A stretch of DNA of 64,000 nucleotides from Olsenella_L sp051876355 (GCA_051876355.1 JBJEHU010000037.1:186001-250000); one strand, 5' to 3'. Positions 17,017-26,285 are shown, counted from the first letter of the stretch. Numbers and translations: made by a program. The notes: generated by a model not told the origin, from the sequence alone.

Positions 17017-18531
17017 ATGGCAACATTCTTCGAAGGAGAGTCCCATACATTCTCTGAGTACCTGCTGGTGCCAGGCTATTCATCGTCCGAGTGCATTCCG
17101 GACAATGTTTCCCTGAAGACGCCGCTCGTGCGCTTCAAGCGTGGAGAAGAGCCTTCGATCTCCCTCAACATCCCGATGGTCTCTGCAATCATGCAGGCCG
17201 TCTCCGGTCCGCGCCTGGCAATCGCCCTGGCACAGCAGGGCGGCATGAGCTTCATCTATGGCTCCCAGTCCGTCGAGTCCGAGGCTGCCATGGTCGCCGA
17301 GGTGAAGGCCTACAAGGCAGGCTTCGTCGAGTCCGACTCCACGCTCACGCCTGACATGACGCTCCAGCAGGTCATGGACCTCAAGGAGGAGACGGGCCAT
17401 TCCTGCATGCCTGTCACGGATGACGGCACGGGCCACGGCAAGCTCCTGGGCATCGTCACGTCCCGTGACTACCGTCCTTCCCGCGATGACCGCGGCAAGC
17501 TTGTCCGCGAATTCATGACGCCGTTCGAGAAGCTCGTCACGGCTCCGGACGACACGACGCTCAAGACCGCGAACGATATCATCTGGGAGCACAAGCTGAA
17601 CCAGCTGCCGATTGTCGACAAGGACCAGCACCTCGTCTCCCTCGTCTTCCGCAAGGACTACGATTCGCACAAGTCGAACCCGAACGAGCTCCTCGACTCC
17701 CACAAGCGCTACATGGTCGGCGCCGGCATCAATACGCGCGACTATGCCGAGCGTGTCCCGGCCCTGATCGCTGCAGGCGCCGATGCCCTCTGCATCGACT
17801 CTTCCGAGGGCTACAGCGAGTGGCAGAAGCTCACGCTCGACTGGATCCGCGCCCACTACGGCGATTCCGTCAAGGTCGGCGCTGGCAATGTCGTCGATGC
17901 TGACGGCTTCCGCTTCCTCGCCGACTGCGGCGCTGACTTCGTGAAGGTCGGCATCGGCGGCGGCTCCATCTGCATCACCCGTGAGCAGAAGGGCATCGGC
18001 CGCGGCCAGGCTTCCGCCCTCATCGATGTCTGCCGTGCTCGTGACGAGTACTACAAGGAGACCGGCGTCTACGTGCCGGTATGCTCCGACGGCGGCATCG
18101 TCTACGATTACCACATGACGCTTGCCCTTGCTATGGGCGCCGACTTCATGATGCTCGGCCGCTACTTCGCACGCTTCGACGAGTCCCCGACCCGCCGCGT
18201 CAATGTCAACGGCTCCTATATGAAGGAGTACTGGGGCGAGGGCTCTGCCCGTGCCCGCAACTGGCAGCGCTACGACCTCGGCGGCAAGAAGAAGTCGCTG
18301 TCCTTCGTCGAAGGCGTCGACTCCTATGTCCCGTATGCAGGATCCCTCAAGGAGAACGTCGATGGGTCGCTGCTGAAGGTCCGCTCCACGATGTGCAACT
18401 GCGGAGCGCTCAACCTTGCCGAGCTCCGCGACAAGGCAAAGCTCACGCTCGTGAGCGCAACCTCGCTCGTCGAGGGCGGAGCCCACGACGTCGTCCTGAA
18501 GGACCAGGACCCGAACGTGAACTTCCGCTAA
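17017..18531 (+). CDS. guaB: IMP dehydrogenase
   Basis: NAD-dependent oxidation of IMP to XMP, the first step towards GMP. It encodes 504 residues: a TIM-barrel with the active-site loop GGGSICITREQKGIGRGQ (catalytic C319) and an inserted pair of CBS domains at about 107-220. The GGGSICITR loop is the variant I associate with clostridial-type IMP dehydrogenases rather than the common GPGSICTTR form. ATG at 17017 is preceded by GGAGG at 17003-17007; codons upstream in frame are not conserved. It is a single-gene unit with its own promoter and a downstream hairpin. Confidence 0.9.
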   Translation: MATFFEGESHTFSEYLLVPGYSSSECIPDNVSLKTPLVRFKRGEEPSISLNIPMVSAIMQAVSGPRLAIALAQQGGMSFIYGSQSVESEAAMVAEVKAYKAGFVESDSTLTPDMTLQQVMDLKEETGHSCMPVTDDGTGHGKLLGIVTSRDYRPSRDDRGKLVREFMTPFEKLVTAPDDTTLKTANDIIWEHKLNQLPIVDKDQHLVSLVFRKDYDSHKSNPNELLDSHKRYMVGAGINTRDYAERVPALIAAGADALCIDSSEGYSEWQKLTLDWIRAHYGDSVKVGAGNVVDADGFRFLADCGADFVKVGIGGGSICITREQKGIGRGQASALIDVCRARDEYYKETGVYVPVCSDGGIVYDYHMTLALAMGADFMMLGRYFARFDESPTRRVNVNGSYMKEYWGEGSARARNWQRYDLGGKKKSLSFVEGVDSYVPYAGSLKENVDGSLLKVRSTMCNCGALNLAELRDKAKLTLVSATSLVEGGAHDVVLKDQDPNVNFR

Positions 18532-18544
18532 GGAATGTGTCCGG

Positions 18545-18569
18545 GAGCCCCTGCCTCGTGCAGGGGCTC
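18545..18569 (+). terminator. Hairpin after guaB
   Basis: Perfect 10-bp stem GAGCCCCTGC / GCAGGGGCTC with a 5-base loop. Only TTGT follows, so the U-tract is weak, but the position, 14 bases after the stop, suits a terminator. Confidence 0.65.
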
Positions 18570-18585
18570 TTGTCATATAGATCGA

Positions 18586-18629
18586 GACAATAAGAAGAGC
18601 GTCTCCCGGCTTCGGCCAGGAGACGCTCT
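18586..18629 (-). terminator. Terminator of the molybdenum hydroxylase operon
   Basis: AGAGCGTCTCC / GGAGACGCTCT, an 11-bp stem. On the minus strand it is followed by TCTTATTGTC. It lies just downstream of the stop at 18655. Confidence 0.65.
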
Positions 18630-18654
18630 CTGCATTGCACGACAGCTCCAGAGG

Positions 18655-21489
18655 CTACTTATCGTCTTCCCCGAGAAGCACCTTATCGGGCGTAAGGGGC
18701 AGCGAGCGGACATAGCGGCCCGTGGCGTGGGCGACCGCGCTTGCGATGGCGGGAGAGGGGGTGTTGATAACGACCTCGCCGATGGACTTTGCACCGAAAG
18801 GTCCTGTCGGCTCATAGCTTGGCATGAACTCCACGCGCACATCGGGCACGTCGAGGCGCGAAGGGATCTTGTACTGCATGAAGGAGTCGGTGCGCATGTG
18901 TCCTCGGGCGTCGTAGACGACCTGCTCGGTGAGCGCCATGCCGATGCCCTGGACAATGCCGCCCTCTGCCTGCACACGGGCAAGCGGGACGTTGATGACG
19001 GTACCGCAGTCGACGACAGCGGCATAGTCCGTGAGCGTGACCTTGCCGGATGCCTTGTCGACCTCGACCTCGGCGACGCCTGCCATGAAGGGAGGTGGCG
19101 ACTGCGGCTGCGTGTTGGCACCGTGTCCGGCAAGGTGGCCCTGGTTGAGGCCGAAGCCGATGGCCCGGTTCGCGAGTTCCTTGACGCTCATCGACTGCGT
19201 GCCGTCAGCGCTCGTGACTGTGCCTTCAGAGAATGTGACATCGGCGGAATCGATCTTCCACCAGGCGGCAGCCTGCGCGCAGATCTTTGCCTTGAGGGCC
19301 TCAGCCGCACGCAGGACTGCGCCGCCTGAGGTATAGGTGCCGCTCGAGGCATAGGCACCCGTGTCGTAGGGGGACGTGTCGGTATCGACACCCTTCACCA
19401 CGATATCGTCGACCGGGCATTCGAGGGCCTCTGCCGCAATCTGCGCGAGGATCGTATCGGCGCCGGTGCCCACATCGGTCGCACCGATATCGAGGATGTA
19501 GAAGCCGTCATCCTCGAGCGTGATATCGGCGTTCGCGATATCGACATTGCTGATGCCAGAGCCCTGCATCGTGAGGGCGAGGCCTATGCCACGGACACGG
19601 TCACCGAGGTCCTCATGAAGCGGGCGGCCCTTCCAGCGCGCCATCTCGAGCGCATGCTCCAGGCACTCATCGGCGCGGCAGCTCCTGAGCGGCTCCTCGT
19701 TAAGCTGATGCAGATGCTGGCCTGCCGTGACAAGGTTCTTGAGGCGGATCTCGGCAGGGTCCATATGGAGGGCATCTGCCATCTCGTTCACGGCGGATTC
19801 GACGGCAAAGCAGCCCTGCGTCGCGCCATAGCCGCGGAAGGCGCCTCCCGGCATCGTGTCCGTGTAGCAGACGTCGTAGGAGAAGCGGCTTGGCACCTGG
19901 TTGTAGATCGGCAGTGTCTTGCCTGCCGCAAGCGTCACGGTTGTCGAGCCGTGATAGCCGTAGGCACCGGCGTTCGAGAGCACATGGAGGTCGATTGCCG
20001 TGAGCGTGCCGTCCTTCTTCGCGCCGATCTTCACCGTCAGATACATCTCGTGGCGGGAGTTCGAGGCGGAAAGCGTCTCCTGGCGCGTCATGATGCACTT
20101 GCAGGGATGTCCGGTCTTGATGGCAGCAAAGGCTGCATACACCTCGCAGGAACCGGACTGCTTCGCACCGAAGCCGCCGCCGACGCGGGGCTTCACGACA
20201 CGGATGCGGCTCTGCGGGATGCCGAGAGCTGTGGCGACCTGACGGCGGATATGGAACGGGACCTGCGTCGAGCTCACGATCGTGATGCGGCCGAAGGCAT
20301 CGGTCTCTGCGTAGCAGCGGAACGTCTCCATCATCGACTGCTCTGCTGCCTGCGTATGGTACGTATGCTCGAGCACGACATCGGCTTCGTCGAAGCCGGC
20401 ATCCACATCGCCGAAGACATGGCCGCCGGTCGCAACGAGGTTGCGCTTCGGATTGCCTGTCTTGTCTCCGCCATACGTCCAGTCGTCCTCGTCGTGGATG
20501 ACGCAGGGGTTGTCGAGGGACTCCCTGACATCGAGCACGAACGGGAGTTTCTCGTACTTCACCTTCACTGCATGGACGGCCTCATTGGCAGCCGTCTCAT
20601 TCTCGGCGACGACGATTGCCACCTCATCGCCGATATAGCGCACCGTGTCATCGAGGATGCACGTGTCATAGGGGCTTGGCTCGAGATAGCTCTGGCCGGC
20701 AAGCGTGAAGCGGTGATGCGGCACATCCTTCGACGTGTAGACGGCAACGACACCGGGGATTGCAAGCGCTGCTGCCGTGTCGACGGAAAGGACATGCCCA
20801 TGCGCGACGCTCGAGCGAACAAGGCGCACGATATAGGCATCTTCCGGTGCAAGATCGTCCGTATAGACGGGACGTCCTGCAAGGAGTGCTTCGGCATCCT
20901 TCTTCACGACGGCAGAGGAAAGGGTCTTTCCGCGGTCAGGTGTCTCGATCTCGGAAGCAGCCGCACGCACCTGTGCCACGGCTGCAGCAGCTTCCTTGGA
21001 GCCTTCCTGGAGCCTGGCCCCTGCGGCATGGTCCCTCTTGAGGAAGCGCCTGATGGCGCGCATCTGTGCGGCATAGCCCGTGCAGCGGCAGAGGTTGTTG
21101 GCAAGGAAGCTCCGCATCTCGTGGTCTGTGGCGTCCGGATTCGTGCGGTCAAGCGCGAGCACCGCCATCTCGAGGCCCGGGGCGCAGAAGCCGCACTGGT
21201 CGGCTCCCTCCTCGGCGAGGCACTGGGCAAGCTCCTGGCGCTCTTGGCCCATGCCTTCGAGCGTCACGATATCGTGGCCCGAGACACGGGGCATGATGAG
21301 GGCACAGGAGAGCTCGGGCGCACCGTCGACAAGCACGGTGCAGAGGCCGCAGTTCGTCGTCTCGCAGGCACACTTGACACTCTTGATTCCATGGCTCCTG
21401 AGCCAGGAGAGGAGCGTCTCGGCAGGGTCGACCTCCGCCGTGAGCGGGCGTCCATTGAGCGTGAAGGAGACAGATACCATATCGCTCAT
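18655..21489 (-). CDS. Xanthine dehydrogenase-family subunit: 2Fe-2S domain fused to molybdenum-binding domain
   Basis: A molybdenum hydroxylase of the xanthine dehydrogenase/purine hydroxylase family in which the small iron-sulfur subunit and the large catalytic subunit form one 944-residue chain. The first [2Fe-2S] cluster ligands are C42, C47, C50 and C62; the second are C99, C102, C134 and C136. The molybdopterin part (from about residue 190) has GGGFGAKQ and, near the C terminus, GAKSIGEVVINTPS with the catalytic-type glutamate. Its start overlaps the FAD-subunit stop by 4 bases (ATGA), so the two are co-translated. Substrate is uncertain: a purine or another N-heterocycle. No molybdenum-cofactor maturation genes are adjacent. 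Confidence 0.88.
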   Translation of the reverse strand: MSDMVSVSFTLNGRPLTAEVDPAETLLSWLRSHGIKSVKCACETTNCGLCTVLVDGAPELSCALIMPRVSGHDIVTLEGMGQERQELAQCLAEEGADQCGFCAPGLEMAVLALDRTNPDATDHEMRSFLANNLCRCTGYAAQMRAIRRFLKRDHAAGARLQEGSKEAAAAVAQVRAAASEIETPDRGKTLSSAVVKKDAEALLAGRPVYTDDLAPEDAYIVRLVRSSVAHGHVLSVDTAAALAIPGVVAVYTSKDVPHHRFTLAGQSYLEPSPYDTCILDDTVRYIGDEVAIVVAENETAANEAVHAVKVKYEKLPFVLDVRESLDNPCVIHDEDDWTYGGDKTGNPKRNLVATGGHVFGDVDAGFDEADVVLEHTYHTQAAEQSMMETFRCYAETDAFGRITIVSSTQVPFHIRRQVATALGIPQSRIRVVKPRVGGGFGAKQSGSCEVYAAFAAIKTGHPCKCIMTRQETLSASNSRHEMYLTVKIGAKKDGTLTAIDLHVLSNAGAYGYHGSTTVTLAAGKTLPIYNQVPSRFSYDVCYTDTMPGGAFRGYGATQGCFAVESAVNEMADALHMDPAEIRLKNLVTAGQHLHQLNEEPLRSCRADECLEHALEMARWKGRPLHEDLGDRVRGIGLALTMQGSGISNVDIANADITLEDDGFYILDIGATDVGTGADTILAQIAAEALECPVDDIVVKGVDTDTSPYDTGAYASSGTYTSGGAVLRAAEALKAKICAQAAAWWKIDSADVTFSEGTVTSADGTQSMSVKELANRAIGFGLNQGHLAGHGANTQPQSPPPFMAGVAEVEVDKASGKVTLTDYAAVVDCGTVINVPLARVQAEGGIVQGIGMALTEQVVYDARGHMRTDSFMQYKIPSRLDVPDVRVEFMPSYEPTGPFGAKSIGEVVINTPSPAIASAVAHATGRYVRSLPLTPDKVLLGEDDK

Positions 21490-22352
21490 CGTGCATCCTC
21501 CTCGTCTGGAGTTGTCTCGCTCGATAGCGGCTTTGCAGCTGCCCGCTCGATGGCGCGGCGCGCAAGCGCAGGCGCGGCTGCACGTCTCCAGTCGGCGCTT
21601 CCGCGCATGTCGGAGCCGAAGGGGAGCGCTGCTACAAGCTTCTCCACCTCATCGAGCTCATCTGCTGCCGGCTTCTCGGAAAGCGAAAGGCTGGAGAGGT
21701 CCACGAGCTGGGCGCGCTTCGGAAGCGAGCCGACCGCAAGGCGCCAAGAGCCGTCCTGCCAGACGGCGCATACGTTGAGGGCGCTGAAGTCCGTTGCGGA
21801 AAGCCTCACGCTCTCGAAGGCAGCACGTGCCGGCTTCTCGTCGAGCGCCACTTCCTCGAGCACGTCGTGGACGGTGCCCATGCGGGCAAATGCGGCAAGA
21901 GGCATCGTGCCGGCTTCCGCGAGCGTGACCGTCGCATCGAAAGGAAGAAGGCAGGCAAGGACGTCAGAGAATCCCATGCGGGAGAAGACGGAGCCGCCGA
22001 CCGTGGCCTGGTTCCTGAACTGGGTGCCGACAATGCCTTCCGTTGCTTCCGCGAAAGCGCCAGAGGTGAGATGCGCCAGCGCTGCATCTTTGCGTGCTTC
22101 CTCTATTGTCGCCATTGCTCCCACGCAGATCTTTCCGTCCTCATGCCTCACATAGTCGAGGCCGGCAGACGAGAGATCTATCGCATAGGGGATGGTCCTG
22201 TCCTGGAGCCTCAGCCACATCATGCCGCCGAGGACTGTTGCGTGGGGGTGCGCCTTGAGCAGGGCGAGCGCCTCATCGGGCGTGCCTGGACGCACATAGT
22301 TGTCAAACCGGAGCAAGGATGCCTTCTTCTGGTAGGGAGCAGACCTTCCCAT
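21486..22352 (-). CDS. FAD-binding subunit of the molybdenum hydroxylase
   Basis: Carries electrons from the iron-sulfur/molybdenum chain to NAD+ or another acceptor. It encodes 288 residues of the FAD_binding_5/CO_deh_flav_C type. TVGGSVFSRM matches the second FAD loop (TxGGNL/S). The first loop reads LGGMMWLRLQ instead of the common AGGTDLxxxMR, a divergence noted in the findings. Start is taken as ATG 22352; a TTG at 22316 preceded by GAAGAAGG is a plausible alternative that removes a poorly conserved leader. It is the first gene of the operon and divergent from leuS. Confidence 0.82.
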   Translation of the reverse strand: MGRSAPYQKKASLLRFDNYVRPGTPDEALALLKAHPHATVLGGMMWLRLQDRTIPYAIDLSSAGLDYVRHEDGKICVGAMATIEEARKDAALAHLTSGAFAEATEGIVGTQFRNQATVGGSVFSRMGFSDVLACLLPFDATVTLAEAGTMPLAAFARMGTVHDVLEEVALDEKPARAAFESVRLSATDFSALNVCAVWQDGSWRLAVGSLPKRAQLVDLSSLSLSEKPAADELDEVEKLVAALPFGSDMRGSADWRRAAAPALARRAIERAAAKPLSSETTPDEEDAR

Positions 22353-22474
22353 TGTGACGTTTCCGGAGCCATTTGAGAGCGAGACGCATCCTTTGCCATG
22401 AGGTATTCATGGGCATGTCAGAGCTGTGTCCATATGGGGACGAGATGTTTAAGCGCATGGAAATGCTTAGTCGT

Positions 22475-22480
22475 TATAAT
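22475..22480 (+). promoter_or_regulatory. Candidate -10 element of leuS
   Basis: A perfect TATAAT 43 bases upstream of the leuS ATG. No clear -35 is seen, and no T-box landmarks lie between it and the gene. Confidence 0.5.
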
Positions 22481-22522
22481 CAGAGTCCATTACCTGCTTC
22501 CGCGTTAGAAGGAGCGCTCAGG

Positions 22523-25093
22523 ATGAGTGACAACACGAACGAGATGTCTGCCATCCCGGAGTACGATGCCCAGGCCATCGAGACCAAGTGGCAGCGCACC
22601 TGGGAGGAAGAGAATCTCTACAAGACGGACACCGATCCCGCCAAGCCGAAGAAGTATGTGCTCGAGATGTTCCCGTATCCGTCGGGAGACCTCCATATGG
22701 GCCATGCAAGGAACTATACGATCGGCGATGCAATGGCGCGCCAGGCGCGCATGCGCGGCTACGACGTGCTGCATCCGATGGGCTTCGATGCCTTCGGCCT
22801 GCCGGCAGAGAATGCTGCCATCAAGCACCATACGCAGGCTGCAAAGTGGACGTACCAGAACATTGCCCAGGCCGTGAAGACCATGAAGCGCATGGGCTTC
22901 TCCTACGACTATGACCGCATGTTCAATACCTGCGACCCCGAGTACTACCGCTGGGGCCAGTGGATGTTCATCCAGATGTGGAAGCGCGGCCTTGCCTACC
23001 GTGCGACGAGCCCGGTGAACTGGTGCCCGACGTGCAAGACGGTCCTTGCAAACGAGCAGGTCGTAGAGGGCCGCTGCTGGAGGTGCGGCTCCATCCCCGA
23101 GAAGCGCAACCTCTCCCAGTGGTATCTCAAGATCACCGACTATGCCCAGGAGCTCCTCGACGATCTCGACAAGCTCACCGGCTGGCCCGAGAACGTGAAG
23201 GCGCAGCAGCGCAACTGGATCGGCCGCTCCGAAGGCGCAGAGATCGACTTCAAGCTCGCCGATACCGACGGCGTGACGCCGACGGACCGCACGATCACGG
23301 TCTTCACGACCCGTGCCGATACGCTGTTCGGCGTGTCGTTCATGGTGCTGCCGCCCGAGAGCGAGCTTGCAGCAGAGCTCGTGGCCGGCACGGAGCATGA
23401 GGAAGAGTTCAAAGCGCTCAAGGCTGCGACGGAGAAGGTCTCTTCCGTCGACCGCCAGGGCACGGCGCGCGAGAAGCACGGCGTGTTCACGGGCCGCTAT
23501 GTGATCAATCCGATCAACGGCAAGCCGGCTCCGATCTGGGTCGCCGACTATGTCCTCATGGACTACGGCACCGGTGCCGTCATGGGCGTCCCCTGCGGCG
23601 ACCAGCGCGACTTCGACTTCGCCCGCAAGTATGGCCTGCCGATTCCGCCGATCATCTGCGAGAAGGAAGATCCGCTCTACGATCAGCTCAAGGATCAGCG
23701 CGACCTTGTCGTCACGAATGTCGACTGGGATTCCGCCATGGCAGCAGAGGGCTACCTCGTGCAGTCCGGCGAGTTCACAGGCATGAAGGGCGGCAAGCAC
23801 TCCGAGGCAGTCGACGCGATCGTCTCCTGGCTCGAGGAGCACCACTGCGGCCGCACGAAGGTGCAGTACCGCCTGCGCGACTGGCTCATCAGCCGCCAGC
23901 GCTACTGGGGCAACCCGATCCCGATGATCCACTGCGATGTCTGCGGCGACGTGCCGGTGCCGGAAGAGGACCTGCCGGTCCGCCTCCCGGAGAACCTCGA
24001 CCTCGGCGCAGGCGAGACGCTTGCCGAGTATGCACCGTTCTATGAGACGACATGCCCGAAGTGCGGACGTCCGGCAAAGCGCATCACGGACACGATGGAC
24101 ACGTTCACGTGCTCGAGCTGGTACTACATGCGCTATACCGACCCCCACAACGACAAGGCGCCGTTCTCGAGCGAGGCTGTGGACCGCTGGATGCCGGTCG
24201 ACAACTACATCGGCGGCATCGAGCACGCCATTCTCCACCTGCTCTATTCGCGCTTCTGGACGAAGGTCCTGCGCGACATGGGCCTCGTGAAGTTCGACGA
24301 GCCGTTCACGAACCTGCTCTGCCAGGGCATGGTCAAGGATGCGAATGGCGAGACGATGTCGAAGTCGAAGGGCAACGTCGTTCCTCCTTCCTCTGTCATC
24401 GAGCCGTATGGCGCAGACACGATGCGCCTTGCCATCCTCTTCGTCGCACCGCCCGAGAAGGACTTCTCCTGGGACGAGGAGGCAGTCGCCGGCTGCAACC
24501 GCTTCCTGAAGCGTGCCTGGAGGATCGTCTGGCAGCTCGTCGAGGGCGCAGACCCGAAGACGGCAGGCGCTGTCGACGTCAGCAAGCTCGACGAGGAGGG
24601 CAAGGAGCTCAACCGCGAGCTCAACCGCCTCGGCCTCAAGTGCACGGCTGACTTCGACCGCGCGCAGTTCAACACGGCCATCTCTGCCATCATGGAGCTC
24701 GTGAACGCGGCCTCCAAGTATGTGAACTCCCATCCTGACGGATCTGGCGACGCGGCGCTTGGCTGTGCCTGCGCTTCTGCCATCGTCCGCATGATGGCGC
24801 CGATCGCTCCGCACTGGTCCGAGGAGCTCTGGCATGCCGCCCTCGGCGAGACGGACTCCGTCTACAACGTGCCCTGGCCCGAGTTCGACGAGAAGCAGGC
24901 CCAGAGCCAGACCGTCTCTATCGCCGTCCAGGTCAAGGGCAAGGTCCGTGGCCACGCCGATGTGCCGGCCGATGCGACGAACGACGTGCTCGAGGAGGCA
25001 GCGAAGAAGGCTGTCGCCAGCTACCTCGAGGGCAAGACGATCAAGAAGGTCATCGTCGTTCCGGGCAAGCTCGTGAACATCGTAGCAATCTAG
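22523..25093 (+). CDS. leuS: Leucyl-tRNA synthetase
   Basis: A class I synthetase that charges tRNA-Leu. It encodes 856 residues with HMGH at 58-61 (PSGDLHMGHARNY) and the second signature as TMSKSKGNV, where the usual first lysine of KMSKS is threonine; the rest is conserved. A CP1 editing domain lies between. ATG at 22523 has AAGGAG at 22509-22514; longer frames start inside the promoter region. A zinc-ribbon-like CPTC...CWRC and a CDVC...CPKC pair are present. It is convergent with the LysR gene across a large hairpin. Confidence 0.96.
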   Translation: MSDNTNEMSAIPEYDAQAIETKWQRTWEEENLYKTDTDPAKPKKYVLEMFPYPSGDLHMGHARNYTIGDAMARQARMRGYDVLHPMGFDAFGLPAENAAIKHHTQAAKWTYQNIAQAVKTMKRMGFSYDYDRMFNTCDPEYYRWGQWMFIQMWKRGLAYRATSPVNWCPTCKTVLANEQVVEGRCWRCGSIPEKRNLSQWYLKITDYAQELLDDLDKLTGWPENVKAQQRNWIGRSEGAEIDFKLADTDGVTPTDRTITVFTTRADTLFGVSFMVLPPESELAAELVAGTEHEEEFKALKAATEKVSSVDRQGTAREKHGVFTGRYVINPINGKPAPIWVADYVLMDYGTGAVMGVPCGDQRDFDFARKYGLPIPPIICEKEDPLYDQLKDQRDLVVTNVDWDSAMAAEGYLVQSGEFTGMKGGKHSEAVDAIVSWLEEHHCGRTKVQYRLRDWLISRQRYWGNPIPMIHCDVCGDVPVPEEDLPVRLPENLDLGAGETLAEYAPFYETTCPKCGRPAKRITDTMDTFTCSSWYYMRYTDPHNDKAPFSSEAVDRWMPVDNYIGGIEHAILHLLYSRFWTKVLRDMGLVKFDEPFTNLLCQGMVKDANGETMSKSKGNVVPPSSVIEPYGADTMRLAILFVAPPEKDFSWDEEAVAGCNRFLKRAWRIVWQLVEGADPKTAGAVDVSKLDEEGKELNRELNRLGLKCTADFDRAQFNTAISAIMELVNAASKYVNSHPDGSGDAALGCACASAIVRMMAPIAPHWSEELWHAALGETDSVYNVPWPEFDEKQAQSQTVSIAVQVKGKVRGHADVPADATNDVLEEAAKKAVASYLEGKTIKKVIVVPGKLVNIVAI

Positions 25094-25118
25094 CGTCAAA
25101 AGCCAATGGCTTATGAGA

Positions 25119-25152
25119 GAGGGGCTCCGCACATCATCGTGCGGAGCCCCTC
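25119..25152. terminator. Bidirectional hairpin between leuS and the LysR gene
   Basis: Perfect 14-bp stem GAGGGGCTCCGCAC / GTGCGGAGCCCCTC with a 6-base loop. There is no T-run on either side, so it may act with Rho or as an mRNA 3'-end stabiliser. Confidence 0.6.
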
Positions 25153-25187
25153 CTGCATAGCCTGCCTGCTTCTCGCTGCGGTCCAGG

Positions 25188-26132
25188 CTACCGTGTGCCG
25201 GCGTCGTCTTCGAGGTACGTGCATTCGGAGCTGTTCGTGCGGATGATCTCGCGCAGGCGCTCGATGTAGGAGGACAGAAGCTTGCTCGGGCGCCTCTCGT
25301 GGTGGATTACATAGCCGACGCGCATGGTAGGCGCTCCTGCGAGTGGCACCGAGGCGATGCCCGACTGCATCTCGTCCGAGAGCACGCCTGTCGAGAGCGT
25401 ATAGCCGTCGAAGTGGGTAAGAAGGCTCGTGAGCGTGCCGCGGTCGGAGTAGCGGATGGTCTTTCTGTGTGGAAGCTGTGAAAGCGGCTCCTCGGAATAA
25501 TAGAAGGAGTTCTCCGTTCCCTGCTCGAACGAGTAGCGCGGATACGGTTCGAGGTCCTCGGGCTGGATGAGGTCCTTGCTTGCAAGCGGGTGCTGCTCGC
25601 CGACGAAGACATGGACCGGCGCATCGAAGAGCGGGTGGAAGTCGAGCCCGCCATCCTCGAATGCCTTCTCGAGGACGGGCCTGTTGAAGTCATCGAGATA
25701 GAGGATGCCGATCTCGCTCCTGAAGTCGCGGACATCGGAGATGATGCGGCCGGTCGCGGTCTCGCGCATGACAAAATCATATTCGGGGCTCTGGCAGCTC
25801 TTCACCACATCGACGAAGGCCTGTACGGAGAAGGCGTAGTGCTGGGCAGATACCGCAAGGCGCTCCTGCGGGGCAGAGCCCTGGACGAAGCGCTCCTCGA
25901 GCATGTCTGCCTGCTCTACGACCTGGCGGGCGTAGCCGAGAAGCTCCGTGCCTTCGGCCGTGAGCTCGACGCCGCGGTTCGAGCGCGTGAAGATCTCGAA
26001 GCCGAACTCCTCCTCGAGATCGCGCATCGCGCAGGAGACATTCGACTGGGCGGTATAGAGGTTTCTTGCCGCGGCATTGATGGAGCCGTGCTCGGCCACG
26101 GCGATGAGATAGCGGAGCTGCTGGAGAGTCAT
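25188..26132 (-). CDS. LysR-family transcriptional regulator
   Basis: A 314-residue DNA-binding regulator: N-terminal winged helix (MTLQQLRYLIAVAEHGSINAA; recognition helix in the segment AQSNVSCAMRDLEEEFG) and a C-terminal periplasmic-binding-like effector domain. Start is set at ATG 26132, where the LysR domain normally begins and GAGAGGG precedes; a further 25 residues are open upstream but do not fit the family. Effector and targets are unknown. It is divergent from rimP-nusA-infB, with an inverted repeat between the genes that could be its own operator. Confidence 0.85.
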   Translation of the reverse strand: MTLQQLRYLIAVAEHGSINAAARNLYTAQSNVSCAMRDLEEEFGFEIFTRSNRGVELTAEGTELLGYARQVVEQADMLEERFVQGSAPQERLAVSAQHYAFSVQAFVDVVKSCQSPEYDFVMRETATGRIISDVRDFRSEIGILYLDDFNRPVLEKAFEDGGLDFHPLFDAPVHVFVGEQHPLASKDLIQPEDLEPYPRYSFEQGTENSFYYSEEPLSQLPHRKTIRYSDRGTLTSLLTHFDGYTLSTGVLSDEMQSGIASVPLAGAPTMRVGYVIHHERRPSKLLSSYIERLREIIRTNSSECTYLEDDAGTR

Positions 26133-26160
26133 GGAGTTCCCTCTCACGAATTGTGCAGGT

Positions 26161-26189
26161 TTGACGATACGTGACGCACGTATTAAACT
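26161..26189 (+). promoter_or_regulatory. Promoter of rimP-nusA-infB with palindromic spacer
   Basis: TTGACG (26161-26166) and TAAACT (26184-26189) are 17 bases apart. The spacer is exactly the inverted repeat ATACGTG-ACG-CACGTAT (26167-26183), a LysR-type operator candidate between the divergent LysR gene and rimP. Confidence 0.55.
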
Positions 26190-26214
26190 ATCACTGTCAA
26201 AGTTCAATCGTAGA

Positions 26215-26250
26215 GGAAGTGGGGTGGAGTTTTCGCCCCGCTTCCTTTGT
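26215..26250 (+). promoter_or_regulatory. Leader hairpin upstream of rimP (possible attenuator)
   Basis: GGAAGTGGGG / CCCCGCTTCC, a 10-bp stem with one G-U pair and an 11-base loop, then TTTGTT. It lies in the 5' leader of the nusA operon and resembles an intrinsic terminator, which would fit autoregulation by NusA. Confidence 0.5.
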
Positions 26251-26285
26251 TATGTAGGGCCGATAGGCCGAAGGAGGGGATGGCT

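Noticed and set aside
22353..22522. A T-box or other riboswitch before leuS
   Set aside because: No AGAGAG/GCTG stem I landmarks, specifier loop or TGGN core; only a -10 element and the ribosome-binding site are seen.
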